Source of the DNA: a virus
Length of the DNA stretch: 48,136 nt
Direction: 5' to 3' (one strand)
IMG/VR virus record: IMGVR_UViG_3300027896_000066
Span: 1-48,136 of that record
Shown: in pieces, positions 8,965 through 17,141 of the stretch
Layout: every line of letters starts with the position of its first letter
How positions within the stretch are numbered: position 1 is the first letter of the stretch
Notes under the pieces: model-generated
Databases searched by the model: none
What the model was told of the DNA's origin: nothing
The model's input: only the letters and a program-made list of their open reading frames with translations
Made by a program: the position numbers and the translations under genes

Positions 8965-9871
8965 ACTATTCTACACAACAGGCAAACAAGATATTATTCA
9001 CGAAGAGTGGGATAAGCCTGAAATTACTAATAATGAAATCGAAGTACAGTCTGTATTTACTGGCATGTGCAGATCCGATATTGATATGTACTGTGGTACG
9101 TTCCAACTATTACCTAAAACTATACAAGGACACGAAAGTGTTGGTATTGTAACAAAGGTAGGTAAAGATATTAAAGATGTTAAAGAAGGCGATTATGTTG
9201 CAACACGTGGCGAACCTGCTTTTGCAGATTTCTATAATTGTCCACATCGAATGTTTGTAAAGATTCCCGAGTTATCACCTAAATATATTATTGAACCGGT
9301 CGCATGTGCAATTAATATTGCCGAATCCGGAATCGCTGCAAGGTTTGGTAACGACGAAGTACTAATATTAGGATCTGGATTCTTATCTACGATAGTATAT
9401 ACTTATTATAAAAACAATAATAGAGTACAACCGGGACAAGTAACTGTTGTTGGAAATGCTAATAGAGATTTCTGGACTAAGCAAGGCATCGAATTAGTAA
9501 ATGCTTTAGATATAGCTGGAAAAAAGTTCAAGAACGTAATTGATATTTCAGAGAAACCAGAATACCTCGACTTGAATTTTTATGCGGAAGGTGCTAATAT
9601 TGTGTTAGCAGCAGAGAAGCACCCAGCTGCTAATTTAACATTTGGACAATTCTTATGGAACGCAACTAATATTAAATTTCCTAGTCCACGCAATTATTAC
9701 TTTTATGATTGTATGGTAGATGCTGTAGCATCAATTAAAAGCGGGGAGATTGATGTTAGCACACTATGGACAAAATCTTACGATAGAGAAACAGACGTGG
9801 AATTAGCGTTTAAGGAAGGGTTACATAGAGCACCTGGATATGGAAGAGGATATATAGAATGGCAACATTAA
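8957..9871 (+). CDS. Zinc-type (MDR) alcohol dehydrogenase-like protein
   Basis: 304 residues, shorter than classical members (about 340-380). The GroES-like catalytic domain shows GMCRSDIDMYCG (residues 35-46) and GHESVGIVTKVG near 55, with VKEGDYVA. A Rossmann loop EVLILGSGFLSTI lies near 135. The structural zinc cysteine cluster of classical alcohol dehydrogenases is not seen. The start lies inside the previous gene (8-nt overlap) and the end overlaps the glycosyltransferase. It probably acts on the same sugar-like substrate as the 8101 enzyme. Confidence 0.8.
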   Translation: MTRLFYTTGKQDIIHEEWDKPEITNNEIEVQSVFTGMCRSDIDMYCGTFQLLPKTIQGHESVGIVTKVGKDIKDVKEGDYVATRGEPAFADFYNCPHRMFVKIPELSPKYIIEPVACAINIAESGIAARFGNDEVLILGSGFLSTIVYTYYKNNNRVQPGQVTVVGNANRDFWTKQGIELVNALDIAGKKFKNVIDISEKPEYLDLNFYAEGANIVLAAEKHPAANLTFGQFLWNATNIKFPSPRNYYFYDCMVDAVASIKSGEIDVSTLWTKSYDRETDVELAFKEGLHRAPGYGRGYIEWQH

Positions 9872-10980
9872 AACCTACAATTTGGATTTTCGGTATCGAA
9901 CCGATCGCTAGCCGCTATACAATTCAGTGGCACACACATATTATAGAACTCTTAACTGAAAAGTGTGGTGATAAATTTAATATTATGCAGATAGACGGCA
10001 TACAAAATAATACAGTACCTACACCTGGTGCATTTTTAAATTTCTCTGATACAAATTACTGGAAGAGTTCTCAGTTATGTAAGTGGCTAGAATACTATAA
10101 TAAAGGAAAAGTATCACCGGAAGATCAATTTCTATTTACTGATGCATGGAATCCAGTAATTACTCAAATCAAATATATGAACGACTTACTTGGGTATAAT
10201 TGGAAATTACATGGACTATGGCATGCAGGTAGCTGGGATAAAGAAGATTTCTTAGGACGGCTAATTGGAGATAAACCTTGGGTAAAAAATATTGAAAAAT
10301 CAATATACAGTGCATTAGACCATAATTATTTTGCAACTGATTTCCATGTTCGAATATTTATGGAAAATTTACTTAATAATGGGCTGGTTAGTGAAAATCC
10401 ATGGTTTGAGGAAGATTGGGCAGAACGTTACGATGATGGTAAAATAGTTAAAACTGGCTGGCCATTGGAATATATGGAAGATGTATTACTTCCATATAAA
10501 ACCCTAGTTAAACGAAATCTTATTTTATTCCCTCATCGCATAGCACCCGAGAAACAGGTAGAAATTTTTAGAGATTTGGCATTATCGTTGCCTCAATATG
10601 AGTTCGTTGTATGTCAGGATAAACAGCTTAGTAAGCACGAATATCACACACTTTTAGGTGAATCTAAGATGGTATTTAGTGCAAGTAAACAAGAGACACT
10701 TGGACTGTCACCGATGGAAGGGATTATCCTGAATTCTATTCCGTTCTTACCAAATCGACTAAGCTATACAGAAATGTATTCGAAAGAATATTTATATCCA
10801 TCGGAGTGGACCGATAGTTATGATAGTTATATAACCCATAAATTAGAAATTGTGAATAAAATTATATATATAATGGAAAATTATGATATATACAGTACAC
10901 AACTAAAAGAGTATGCGTCGACTCACTTATTAAAATATTCGACAGCAACAGCCTTAACAAACAAATTATCAGGAATATAA
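9859..10980 (+). CDS. GT-B-like glycosyltransferase
   Basis: 373 residues. The C-terminal half has the family GT4-like pattern: LFPHRIAPEKQVEIFRDLA (about 218-236), a central YEFVVCQD strand, and SASKQETLGLSPMEGIILN (about 274-292) with the usual glutamate-rich donor-sugar loop. No signal peptide or membrane segment, so it is cytoplasmic and could act on phage DNA or a cytoplasmic acceptor. It overlaps the dehydrogenase by 13 nt. Confidence 0.72.
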   Translation: MATLKPTIWIFGIEPIASRYTIQWHTHIIELLTEKCGDKFNIMQIDGIQNNTVPTPGAFLNFSDTNYWKSSQLCKWLEYYNKGKVSPEDQFLFTDAWNPVITQIKYMNDLLGYNWKLHGLWHAGSWDKEDFLGRLIGDKPWVKNIEKSIYSALDHNYFATDFHVRIFMENLLNNGLVSENPWFEEDWAERYDDGKIVKTGWPLEYMEDVLLPYKTLVKRNLILFPHRIAPEKQVEIFRDLALSLPQYEFVVCQDKQLSKHEYHTLLGESKMVFSASKQETLGLSPMEGIILNSIPFLPNRLSYTEMYSKEYLYPSEWTDSYDSYITHKLEIVNKIIYIMENYDIYSTQLKEYASTHLLKYSTATALTNKLSGI

Positions 10981-10981
10981 A

Positions 10982-11887
10982 ATGACAACATTTACAAGAA
11001 ACGGGCACGAAGGCGTTAAATTCTTTATCGGCGGAGAAATCGAGCATACCCCTGCATTCAATAAGAAAACACTTTTTGTTGTAGGTTTGCAAGATATTGA
11101 TACAATCCTAAGACTTACACAAGAACATAATATTAAACATGTTTTCTTAAGTGCAAATAGATCGTTCGACACTGTGTCTAAAGTTAATGGGGTGTATATG
11201 GTCGAGAATACACTTGCAAGCGACTGGGAAAAACAAATTCATTTGCTACTCGATAGCGGATATATGGTATCACTAGATTATCCTGCACACAAACACGTAA
11301 TGGTATTAGAGATACTTAATAAAGGTATCTGGCAATCGCGTAATTTTGTACCAATCCTTAGTGTAGCAATTCCACATGTAAGTACATCTAGTGTTAACTT
11401 AACTATTAAAATTGATGATAGTAACTTTGGTGCAACTAATCCGGGGGTATGGTGCATTAATCATCACGAAATTACAGACAGTAATCGTTTTACAGGATGG
11501 AATGAATACGGTGATGATCTAGTTCTTGATTTTGATGGATCCGAAACAGCCAATCCCGCAGTTATCGAAACACAGGACCGCAGAGTATATACTATCGATA
11601 TTGACAATATGGATGCAGATCAGGCATTAGAAGTAGTTACTACGGCAATGAAAGATGCAGATACTCTCAATCAAACTGAACTCGGGCTCGATGTTTCGGC
11701 AGTATCTTCGTTAAAATCGATACCAGAGAGTTTAAAGGCAATGGTACCGGCTACACCTGTTGCTGCCGCTGAAGCTTATGCAGCCGGTGCAACTTCGGAT
11801 CCTTTGTCAGAAAAAGAATCTAAAAAACCGGAATCGGCTAAACCTGCTGCTAAAGTAGTATCTAAAATCTCTAAAGCAACAAAATAA
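10982..11887 (+). CDS. Unknown protein ending the sugar-type operon
   Basis: 301 residues. The first two thirds look globular (MTTFTRNGHEGVKFFIGGEIEHT; a segment with NPGVWCINHHEITDSN near 155). The last 60 residues are Ala/Lys/Ser/Pro-rich (VAAAEAYAAGATSDP, then SKKPESAKPAAKVVSK), a flexible basic tail. It starts 1 nt after the glycosyltransferase stop. It may be a carrier, acceptor or partner for that enzyme, but this is only inferred from position. Confidence 0.55.
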   Translation: MTTFTRNGHEGVKFFIGGEIEHTPAFNKKTLFVVGLQDIDTILRLTQEHNIKHVFLSANRSFDTVSKVNGVYMVENTLASDWEKQIHLLLDSGYMVSLDYPAHKHVMVLEILNKGIWQSRNFVPILSVAIPHVSTSSVNLTIKIDDSNFGATNPGVWCINHHEITDSNRFTGWNEYGDDLVLDFDGSETANPAVIETQDRRVYTIDIDNMDADQALEVVTTAMKDADTLNQTELGLDVSAVSSLKSIPESLKAMVPATPVAAAEAYAAGATSDPLSEKESKKPESAKPAAKVVSKISKATK

Positions 11888-12037
11888 AAATATATTTCTA
11901 AAGTTGTTATATAATAAGAGATTGTATATGTGAAAATTAGCTGCTACAAACTAGACGAGTACATTAACTAGCTAGTGCAGCTAGTTAATAATTTCGATAA
12001 CAATAATTTAGAAATTAAACTAATAGGTATTAAACAA
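11888..12037 (+). other. 150-bp intergenic region with 11-bp hairpin
   Basis: Contains TATAAT at 11910-11915 without a clear -35, and a perfect hairpin at 11963-11989 (arm ATTAACTAGCT, loop AGTGC) with no T-run after it. The frame from GTG 11975 into the next gene starts inside this hairpin, so I place that gene's start downstream. Confidence 0.6.
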
Positions 12038-12394
12038 ATGATAAAAACGTTTATAAAAGTCAGAACCGAATTTGAAGGATTTCACTTTTACCCAAACGCA
12101 GGTGATATAGACGAGAAAATTAAGTTCTTAGAATATACACACAGGCATACTTTTAAAGTAGAAGTAAAGATCCAAGTAACCCATTTAGATAGAGAATTAG
12201 AATTTTTCTTAGTAAAGTGGGCATTAGCTGATTTTATTAAAGCAGGAAATTATAATCATAAATCCTGTGAAATGATTGCGTGTGACCTATTAAATAATCA
12301 TTTAATCCCTACATATGGCAATAATAGGTACTACGAAATTGTTGTGTCAGAGGACGGCGAGTCTGATGGTATAATAGAATATCACAATTGCTAA
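12038..12394 (+). CDS. QueD/PTPS-like T-fold protein
   Basis: 118 residues from ATG 12038 (MIKTFIKVRTEFEGFHFYPNA). The segments FEGFHFYPNA, YTHRHTFKVEVKIQV (about 35-49), KSCEMIACDLL (about 79-89) and VSEDGESDGIIEY (about 104-116) recall a phage family related to 6-carboxytetrahydropterin synthase (QueD). HRH would correspond to the zinc-binding HGH and the Cys of SCEM to a possible catalytic Cys. QueD feeds QueE, which is encoded at 14041, supporting the call. The homology is distant and the classical first zinc histidine pair is unclear. FHFYP may supply one. Confidence 0.55.
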   Translation: MIKTFIKVRTEFEGFHFYPNAGDIDEKIKFLEYTHRHTFKVEVKIQVTHLDRELEFFLVKWALADFIKAGNYNHKSCEMIACDLLNNHLIPTYGNNRYYEIVVSEDGESDGIIEYHNC

Positions 12395-12411
12395 AATTAA
12401 TATGGTAAATT

Positions 12412-12711
12412 ATGGGAATTCTGTTGCAACTCTTAAGTTCGATTCAGAAGTTGTTTGAGGCTAAAGTGGAAATTAGTGAAATAATATACCCAGTACCCGA
12501 GTTTGATGGAAAATATAAAATAATTATTAAACACGGGTACGATTTCGGTAATGGGTACGATAATGCACATATGACAGAAGTATTTGAATGGATAAATCTA
12601 CATAGTAACGGAAGCGTTGATGTAAAATTATCAGAGACTTCTAGACACTGTTATATAGCATTCGAAGATCTAGACGATGCACTTGTATTTAAAATAATAT
12701 ATTCAACATGA
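12412..12711 (+). CDS. Small protein with terminal D-x-AL-x-FK motif
   Basis: 99 residues. The C-terminus CYIAFEDLDDALVFKIIYST shares a motif with the proteins at 18506, 30895, 45339, 45562 and 45786. No strong ribosome site precedes the ATG. The end overlaps the next start (12708). Unknown function. Confidence 0.55.
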   Translation: MGILLQLLSSIQKLFEAKVEISEIIYPVPEFDGKYKIIIKHGYDFGNGYDNAHMTEVFEWINLHSNGSVDVKLSETSRHCYIAFEDLDDALVFKIIYST

Positions 12712-13025
12712 CAACAGAAAATACTCCCGTACCCAATACATCTGTATATACTACTCTTAGTACAGCTACAAATGGTTCTATTTTAACGAATAATATTACC
12801 GGAACGACAACAGGTGTAAGCTGGTCGAATTATAATATACCCATAATTCCGACTGCAGAAGAATTTAAAAACTTGGCAGATTGTATAACAAGGATAGAAG
12901 CCCGACTTGCTATTTTACATCCAAATCACCTATTGCAAGATAGATTTCCGGCATTGCAAGAAGCATATGATACATATAAGATGGTAGAAAAACTAGTACA
13001 AGATCCAATAAAGGAAAAATTATGA
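12708..13025 (+). CDS. Conserved T4-like hypothetical protein
   Basis: 105 residues: a Thr/Ser/Asn-rich, low-complexity first half, then a helical segment RIEARLAILHPNHLL with FPALQEAYDTYKMVEKL. The second half matches a pattern I recall from T4-like phage proteins (RLxIL.P ... ALxxAYxxYKxxE) without known role. Overlaps the next gene by 4 nt. Confidence 0.6.
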   Translation: MTTENTPVPNTSVYTTLSTATNGSILTNNITGTTTGVSWSNYNIPIIPTAEEFKNLADCITRIEARLAILHPNHLLQDRFPALQEAYDTYKMVEKLVQDPIKEKL

Positions 13026-13321
13026 AACAAGTAACTGACCATCAATCCGAATGTCTGCTTATATTAATGGAAGAGTGTGCCGAAGTAATTCAAGTAGCAT
13101 CTAAGATTAAACGGTTCGGACTAATCGGTAAAAGATTAGATTCTTATACAAATTTAGAAGCACTAGAAATGGAAATCGGGGACTGTCTGGCCCTAATAGA
13201 TTTAGTTAGAGATGCTGGACTGGGTTTAACTGCTCAAGGTATCGAGCAAGCAAAACAGAACAAATTATTACGAGTATCCAAGTATATGCATACGTGGAAC
13301 GATGTAAAAACTGGGGAATAA
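13022..13321 (+). CDS. MazG-like nucleotide pyrophosphohydrolase
   Basis: 99 residues, all-helical. LMEECAEVIQVASKIKRFG (residues 16-34) carries the EExxE metal site, and LEMEIGDCLALIDLV (about 48-62) the ExxD pair of all-alpha NTP pyrophosphohydrolases. Such enzymes hydrolyse nucleoside triphosphates to monophosphates; phages use them for nucleotide-pool or alarmone control. Ribosome site AAAGGA lies upstream. It sits in the run leading to QueE and might also remove non-canonical NTPs. Confidence 0.78.
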   Translation: MKQVTDHQSECLLILMEECAEVIQVASKIKRFGLIGKRLDSYTNLEALEMEIGDCLALIDLVRDAGLGLTAQGIEQAKQNKLLRVSKYMHTWNDVKTGE

Positions 13322-13322
13322 T

Positions 13323-13859
13323 ATGCTTGATTGGTTTAGAAAACTAGTAGTATCTAAGTTTAATATGACAGCAAATACGCGCACCAGTAATACTAGAGAA
13401 AAATCTAGTAAAGATACTACAGCACTATTTACCGGGGCATCCTACGCTACAATTGGTAATAATTATTCTACTACAACGGGTACTGCATCCTATACCGGAT
13501 ATAAAAATCAGGTATTTAATGTAACCCAACCGGTATTTACATTCTCTACTCCTGTTACTAATATTATTACCCTTAATGGGGCAAATAATGTAGAAATCGT
13601 TCGTTTAAATATCGATGGTTCAGTAACTTGGCCTAATGGTGAAGATATTAATGCTGCTGCTAAAGCATTTTCGACTGCATTATCTTTAGGTGCAGAACAA
13701 ATAGCTGGTATAACATCGGGTGTAAAAATCAGAATGCGAGATAGTGTGTTTGAAGACTTAATAAGTATTGCTAAAGATAAAGGCTCTCTTACATCAGCTG
13801 ACTTGACTTATCTGCTAGAAGCAAGTAAAATAGTTGAAAAGTTACAAGGGGCTGAATAA
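13323..13859 (+). CDS. Conserved T4-like hypothetical protein
   Basis: 178 residues. A Thr/Ser/Asn-rich N-terminal two thirds (about 15-90) precedes VEIVRLNIDGSVTWPNGED and INAAAKAFSTALSLGAEQIAGIT (about 95-140). The RLNxDGSVxWPxGxD block with the following helix recurs in T4-like phages, function unknown. GGGGAA ribosome site. Its stop overlaps the next start by 1 nt. Confidence 0.62.
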   Translation: MLDWFRKLVVSKFNMTANTRTSNTREKSSKDTTALFTGASYATIGNNYSTTTGTASYTGYKNQVFNVTQPVFTFSTPVTNIITLNGANNVEIVRLNIDGSVTWPNGEDINAAAKAFSTALSLGAEQIAGITSGVKIRMRDSVFEDLISIAKDKGSLTSADLTYLLEASKIVEKLQGAE

Positions 13860-14038
13860 TGGAAGATATTAAAAACCTTCTATACCGTGCGTGGATAGAC
13901 GGGTTTATACATGGTTTAGAACCTGGGTTAACAAATAATCCATTTGAAAAGTGGTTTATGACTATAGATCTAGCGGCATGGATTATTGCAGGTAAACTAA
14001 AAAGTAAAGATGTAGACACAATAATTTATAAAGAGTAA
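13859..14038 (+). CDS. Small hypothetical protein, 59 residues
   Basis: An uninterrupted 59-residue frame starting at the TAATG junction with the previous gene: MEDIKNLLYRAWIDGFIHGL, later KWFMTIDLAAWIIAGKL. It ends 2 nt before the QueE start, so it fills the gap exactly as expected of a real gene. Possibly amphipathic; function unknown. Confidence 0.65.
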   Translation: MEDIKNLLYRAWIDGFIHGLEPGLTNNPFEKWFMTIDLAAWIIAGKLKSKDVDTIIYKE

Positions 14039-14040
14039 AT

Positions 14041-15018
14041 ATGAGCAAAGATAAAAAATATAAATATTCGGAAATATTCGGAAAAACAATTCAAGGTGAA
14101 GGGAAATATACGGGATCACCGACTGTATGGATTCGATTCTGGGGATGCAATTTTGAATGTAGTGGGTTTGGCCAAGATAATCCAGAAGATAAAAATACGT
14201 ACAATTTAGATTATCAAACTATAGATGTTAGTTCTATAAAAAGAATGGAGGATCTTCCAGTGTTTAGCAGAGGATGCGATAGTTCTTACAGCTGGTCGAA
14301 AAAATTTGCACATTTAGCACATACAGACACAGTTGAAGAAATATGTAATAAATTAGAATCGTATCTAAGTTCGGACAGTAATCCAGACGGAAAATTTTTA
14401 CATCCAGTTAGTAATCAGTGGATACACTTAGCATTTACTGGTGGTGAGCCAATGATGAATCAAAATGGTATTGTCGATATTTTAAAAGAATTTAGTCGCC
14501 GAAAGAATAATCCAAGATATATAACAATAGAAACAAATGGTACGCAGAATGCAAGATCTAAATTTGAAATTTATATGTCTAAACAGGAAAAAGAAGTTGT
14601 TATAGAAAAAGGCACATCTATAGAAGATATAGAATATTTCATGGACGAAACATTTCATAATACTATGCCTGATAGAGAATTATTCTGGAGTGTTAGTCCT
14701 AAACTATATTTAAGTGGCGAATTTAAAGCAGATACATTATTGCCAAATATATTGGAACAATATAAGAATATCTCAAATCACGGACAGTTAAAATATGTTT
14801 CTAATGGAACTGAAAGGTCTTGGAAAGAAGTAAAAGAATTTACAGACGAATACAGAAAGAAAAATGTAGACTGGGAAGTATGGATTATGCCTGTTGGTGC
14901 TGATATCGAAGGCCAGAATAAAATATCTGCTAAAGTCACTGAAGGTGCAGTTGAGCGCGGATACAATGTAGCAGCTAGAGTTCATACATATATTTTTGGT
15001 AACTCCATTGGTAAATAA
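14041..15018 (+). CDS. queE: QueE-like radical SAM 7-carboxy-7-deazaguanine synthase
   Basis: 325 residues. It opens with YSEIFGKTIQGEGKYTGSP (residues 9-27), the QueE substrate/SAM N-terminus. The cluster cysteines appear as WGCNFEC (C36, C40) and RGCDSSYSW (C79), giving CX3CX38C instead of the usual CX3CX2C. AFTGGEPMM near 140 is the SAM-binding GGEP, and TIETNGTQ near 170 is the next QueE strand. QueE makes the 7-deazaguanine core (CDG) from carboxytetrahydropterin. Together with the DpdA-like gene it implies 7-deazaguanine DNA modification. Confidence 0.88.
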   Translation: MSKDKKYKYSEIFGKTIQGEGKYTGSPTVWIRFWGCNFECSGFGQDNPEDKNTYNLDYQTIDVSSIKRMEDLPVFSRGCDSSYSWSKKFAHLAHTDTVEEICNKLESYLSSDSNPDGKFLHPVSNQWIHLAFTGGEPMMNQNGIVDILKEFSRRKNNPRYITIETNGTQNARSKFEIYMSKQEKEVVIEKGTSIEDIEYFMDETFHNTMPDRELFWSVSPKLYLSGEFKADTLLPNILEQYKNISNHGQLKYVSNGTERSWKEVKEFTDEYRKKNVDWEVWIMPVGADIEGQNKISAKVTEGAVERGYNVAARVHTYIFGNSIGK

Positions 15019-15086
15019 TCCAGATGGATTTTCCTGCAGGATTTTCGAGACCAGATTTGGTTTTTAAAATAGCCAGGTCAGATTAA

Positions 15087-15094
15087 CATAAATA
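15087..15094 (+). promoter_or_regulatory. Late-type promoter octamer CATAAATA
   Basis: CATAAATA, one base from the T4 late promoter core TATAAATA, ending 25 nt before the ATG at 15119. Part of a set of nine such octamers placed before genes. Confidence 0.55.
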
Positions 15095-15118
15095 AACAGC
15101 ATACATTATAGGAATAAT

Positions 15119-15751
15119 ATGGCAAAATTACCATTTAAATTAATACCAGGGTCGTGGGGAGTAAAGGGCAGGACAAGAGCAATAATGCAGGCAGAATATG
15201 AGCTTAATGGATATGAACTTGACCGTGCATTAATACAAATCAATGCTGAGGATTTTACTTCAGAAGAAAACACAAGAAAATATATTGAAGCTCAACGAAA
15301 ATATAACAAGATTACTGAAGCACAATATCATCGAGAACTTGCTACACTAATTAAAGATGAAAAGCAACGTACATTTGCTATACTCGAACTTGATTGGCGT
15401 GAAGGTAAGATTACAGAATTAGAGTATCAAAAAACTACAGCAACACTTAGAGACGAGCCATGGGTCATTGTATTGAACATGGACTTTGGTGGCAAGAGTG
15501 CGTTAGAAGGTAGTTTTGAACTTGATTGGAATGAACAGTTCGTAGAAAAACTTAAAGCAGAAGGCTATGTTGGTGTTTCCGATGATGTCATTGTGAATCA
15601 GTGGTTCATGGAAGTTTGCAGGAATGTAGCTATGGAAGAATTTGATGGTACCGGCAACTTTACAGCTGATTCGGAAGCCAATCTGGATGCTGTGAAACGT
15701 TGGAGTGCAGATTCGAAATCCTTTGGCGATGGTCGAAAAGGTTATAAATGA
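15119..15751 (+). CDS. Conserved T4-like hypothetical protein (probable late)
   Basis: 210 residues. Starts MAKLPFKLIPGSWGVKGRTR. Two similar segments, NKITEAQYHRELATL (about 62-76) and GKITELEYQKTTATL (about 96-110), form an internal repeat. The N-terminus matches a protein I recall from marine T4-like phages. GGAA ribosome site; a late-type octamer lies upstream. Function unknown; a virion or assembly protein is possible. Its stop overlaps the next start (ATGA). Confidence 0.62.
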   Translation: MAKLPFKLIPGSWGVKGRTRAIMQAEYELNGYELDRALIQINAEDFTSEENTRKYIEAQRKYNKITEAQYHRELATLIKDEKQRTFAILELDWREGKITELEYQKTTATLRDEPWVIVLNMDFGGKSALEGSFELDWNEQFVEKLKAEGYVGVSDDVIVNQWFMEVCRNVAMEEFDGTGNFTADSEANLDAVKRWSADSKSFGDGRKGYK

Positions 15752-16002
15752 TACGTCAGGGATTCTACGCAATGAAACGTCGACTCGGCGGATCGAAACT
15801 TACTCCAAGAGAAAAACTCTTAGTAAATTGGTATCCTTGCCCTGGATGCCAACCTCATCCGATACCCGATGGAAGACGTAAAGATATACTTTTCGAACAT
15901 TATCATAATCGTCCACGGAAATCCTGGAGTGTCTATTGGCGTTCACATAAGAAAGAGTATACCGATCTACTGTATAAACTAAATATACATCACTCGACCT
16001 AA
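15748..16002 (+). CDS. Small basic protein with Cys-x2-Cys
   Basis: 84 residues, basic and aromatic: MIRQGFYAMKRRLGG, then PREKLLVNWYPCPGCQPHP (two cysteines spaced CPGC) and HYHNRPRKSWSVYWRSHKK. The CxxC and several histidines could bind zinc. It overlaps the previous gene by 4 nt. Family not recognised. Confidence 0.6.
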   Translation: MIRQGFYAMKRRLGGSKLTPREKLLVNWYPCPGCQPHPIPDGRRKDILFEHYHNRPRKSWSVYWRSHKKEYTDLLYKLNIHHST

Positions 16003-16037
16003 GTATATGTAAAATATTATAGTTGCACAACCGAAGA

Positions 16038-16066
16038 TAGACTTAGTTATTAAAATATAGTATAAT
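16038..16066 (+). promoter_or_regulatory. sigma70-like promoter, leaderless type
   Basis: TAGACT at 16038-16043, 17-nt spacer, TATAAT at 16061-16066, then five bases and the ATG at 16072. The predicted transcription start coincides with the start codon. Confidence 0.65.
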
Positions 16067-16071
16067 AATAT

Positions 16072-17109
16072 ATGAAAAAATTTATCTTAACAGACGCTTC
16101 AAACTTGTTCTATAGACAAGTGAAAATGACCAATCCGGCATTGGGTATTGATAGTATGATAGGCATGGGTCTACATATGATATTCCATAGCACTAAAAAA
16201 GAATATAATAAATGGCAGGGAGATCATCTTGTATTCTTTATGGAAGGCCGAAGCTGGCGTAAAAAACTATACCCCGGTTATAAAGCCGATCGCGCAGTTA
16301 CTTTTGCCAAACAAACACCTAAAGAACAAGAAGATCATGTAGTACTAGTAGAAGCATTTGACGACTTTGTCGAATATCTTAATACTAGTACTAATGTCAC
16401 TGTACTACAGAATCCTCGGGCAGAGGCGGACGACATGATAGCTATATTTATTGAAGCTCATCCAGATGACCAACATATTCTAATTAGCTCAGATTCGGAC
16501 TTTTTTCAGTTATTAAAATATCCTAATGTTATGCTGTATGATCCTGTTAAAGATATACAGATTCGGCAAGATGGTGTATTTGATGACGATGGTAACAGGC
16601 TCGAATTTAAACTTACATCAGATGCTAAGATTAAAGCAGGCGGTAAAGACCCAGATTTTGTATGCGAAAAGGAATGGTATAACTATGCATTATTCCTAAA
16701 ATGTGTACGTGGAGATAAAACTGATAATATATTCAGTGCATATCCGGGAGTTCGAGAGAAAGGTACCAAGACTACAGTAGGAATTCGCGAAGCCTATAGT
16801 GACACTGCTAGAGGCTACAGTTGGAATAATTTTATGTTACAAAAGTGGGTCGATCATGATCAGATAGAACATAGAGTTAAAGAAAAATATGAATTTAATC
16901 GTAGTCTAATCGATCTTTCTTTAATCCCCGAAGATGTTAAGACTGAGTGTCTGGTATCCATTGCTGAAAAAACTGGTGTAAAATCTGTACCCGGGGTCGA
17001 AATTGGTATGGCCTTCTTTAGATTCTGTGGAAAATGGGCACTTAAGAAAATCGGTGATAATTCGCAAGATTTTATGCCAATGCTAAAGGCCAAATACTCA
17101 GCTGACTAA
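16072..17109 (+). CDS. rnh: FEN-family 5'-3' exonuclease / RNase H (T4 Rnh-like)
   Basis: 345 residues. Metal-binding acidic motifs of the FEN family are in order: LTDASNLFYR (residues 5-14), RAEADDMIAIF near 118, ISSDSDFFQLLK near 138, and VRGDKTDNI near 216 (helix-hairpin-helix entry). In T4 this nuclease removes RNA primers from lagging-strand fragments. The start has no ribosome site but follows a -10 box by 5 nt. The frame is intact. Confidence 0.88.
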   Translation: MKKFILTDASNLFYRQVKMTNPALGIDSMIGMGLHMIFHSTKKEYNKWQGDHLVFFMEGRSWRKKLYPGYKADRAVTFAKQTPKEQEDHVVLVEAFDDFVEYLNTSTNVTVLQNPRAEADDMIAIFIEAHPDDQHILISSDSDFFQLLKYPNVMLYDPVKDIQIRQDGVFDDDGNRLEFKLTSDAKIKAGGKDPDFVCEKEWYNYALFLKCVRGDKTDNIFSAYPGVREKGTKTTVGIREAYSDTARGYSWNNFMLQKWVDHDQIEHRVKEKYEFNRSLIDLSLIPEDVKTECLVSIAEKTGVKSVPGVEIGMAFFRFCGKWALKKIGDNSQDFMPMLKAKYSAD

Positions 17110-17141
17110 TACACAATAAATAAAAATAAGGAATGTTACAA

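Noticed and set aside
15019-15086. Terminator after queE
   Set aside because: ATCC-AGAT-GGAT then TTTT forms only a 4- to 6-bp weak stem; not convincing.
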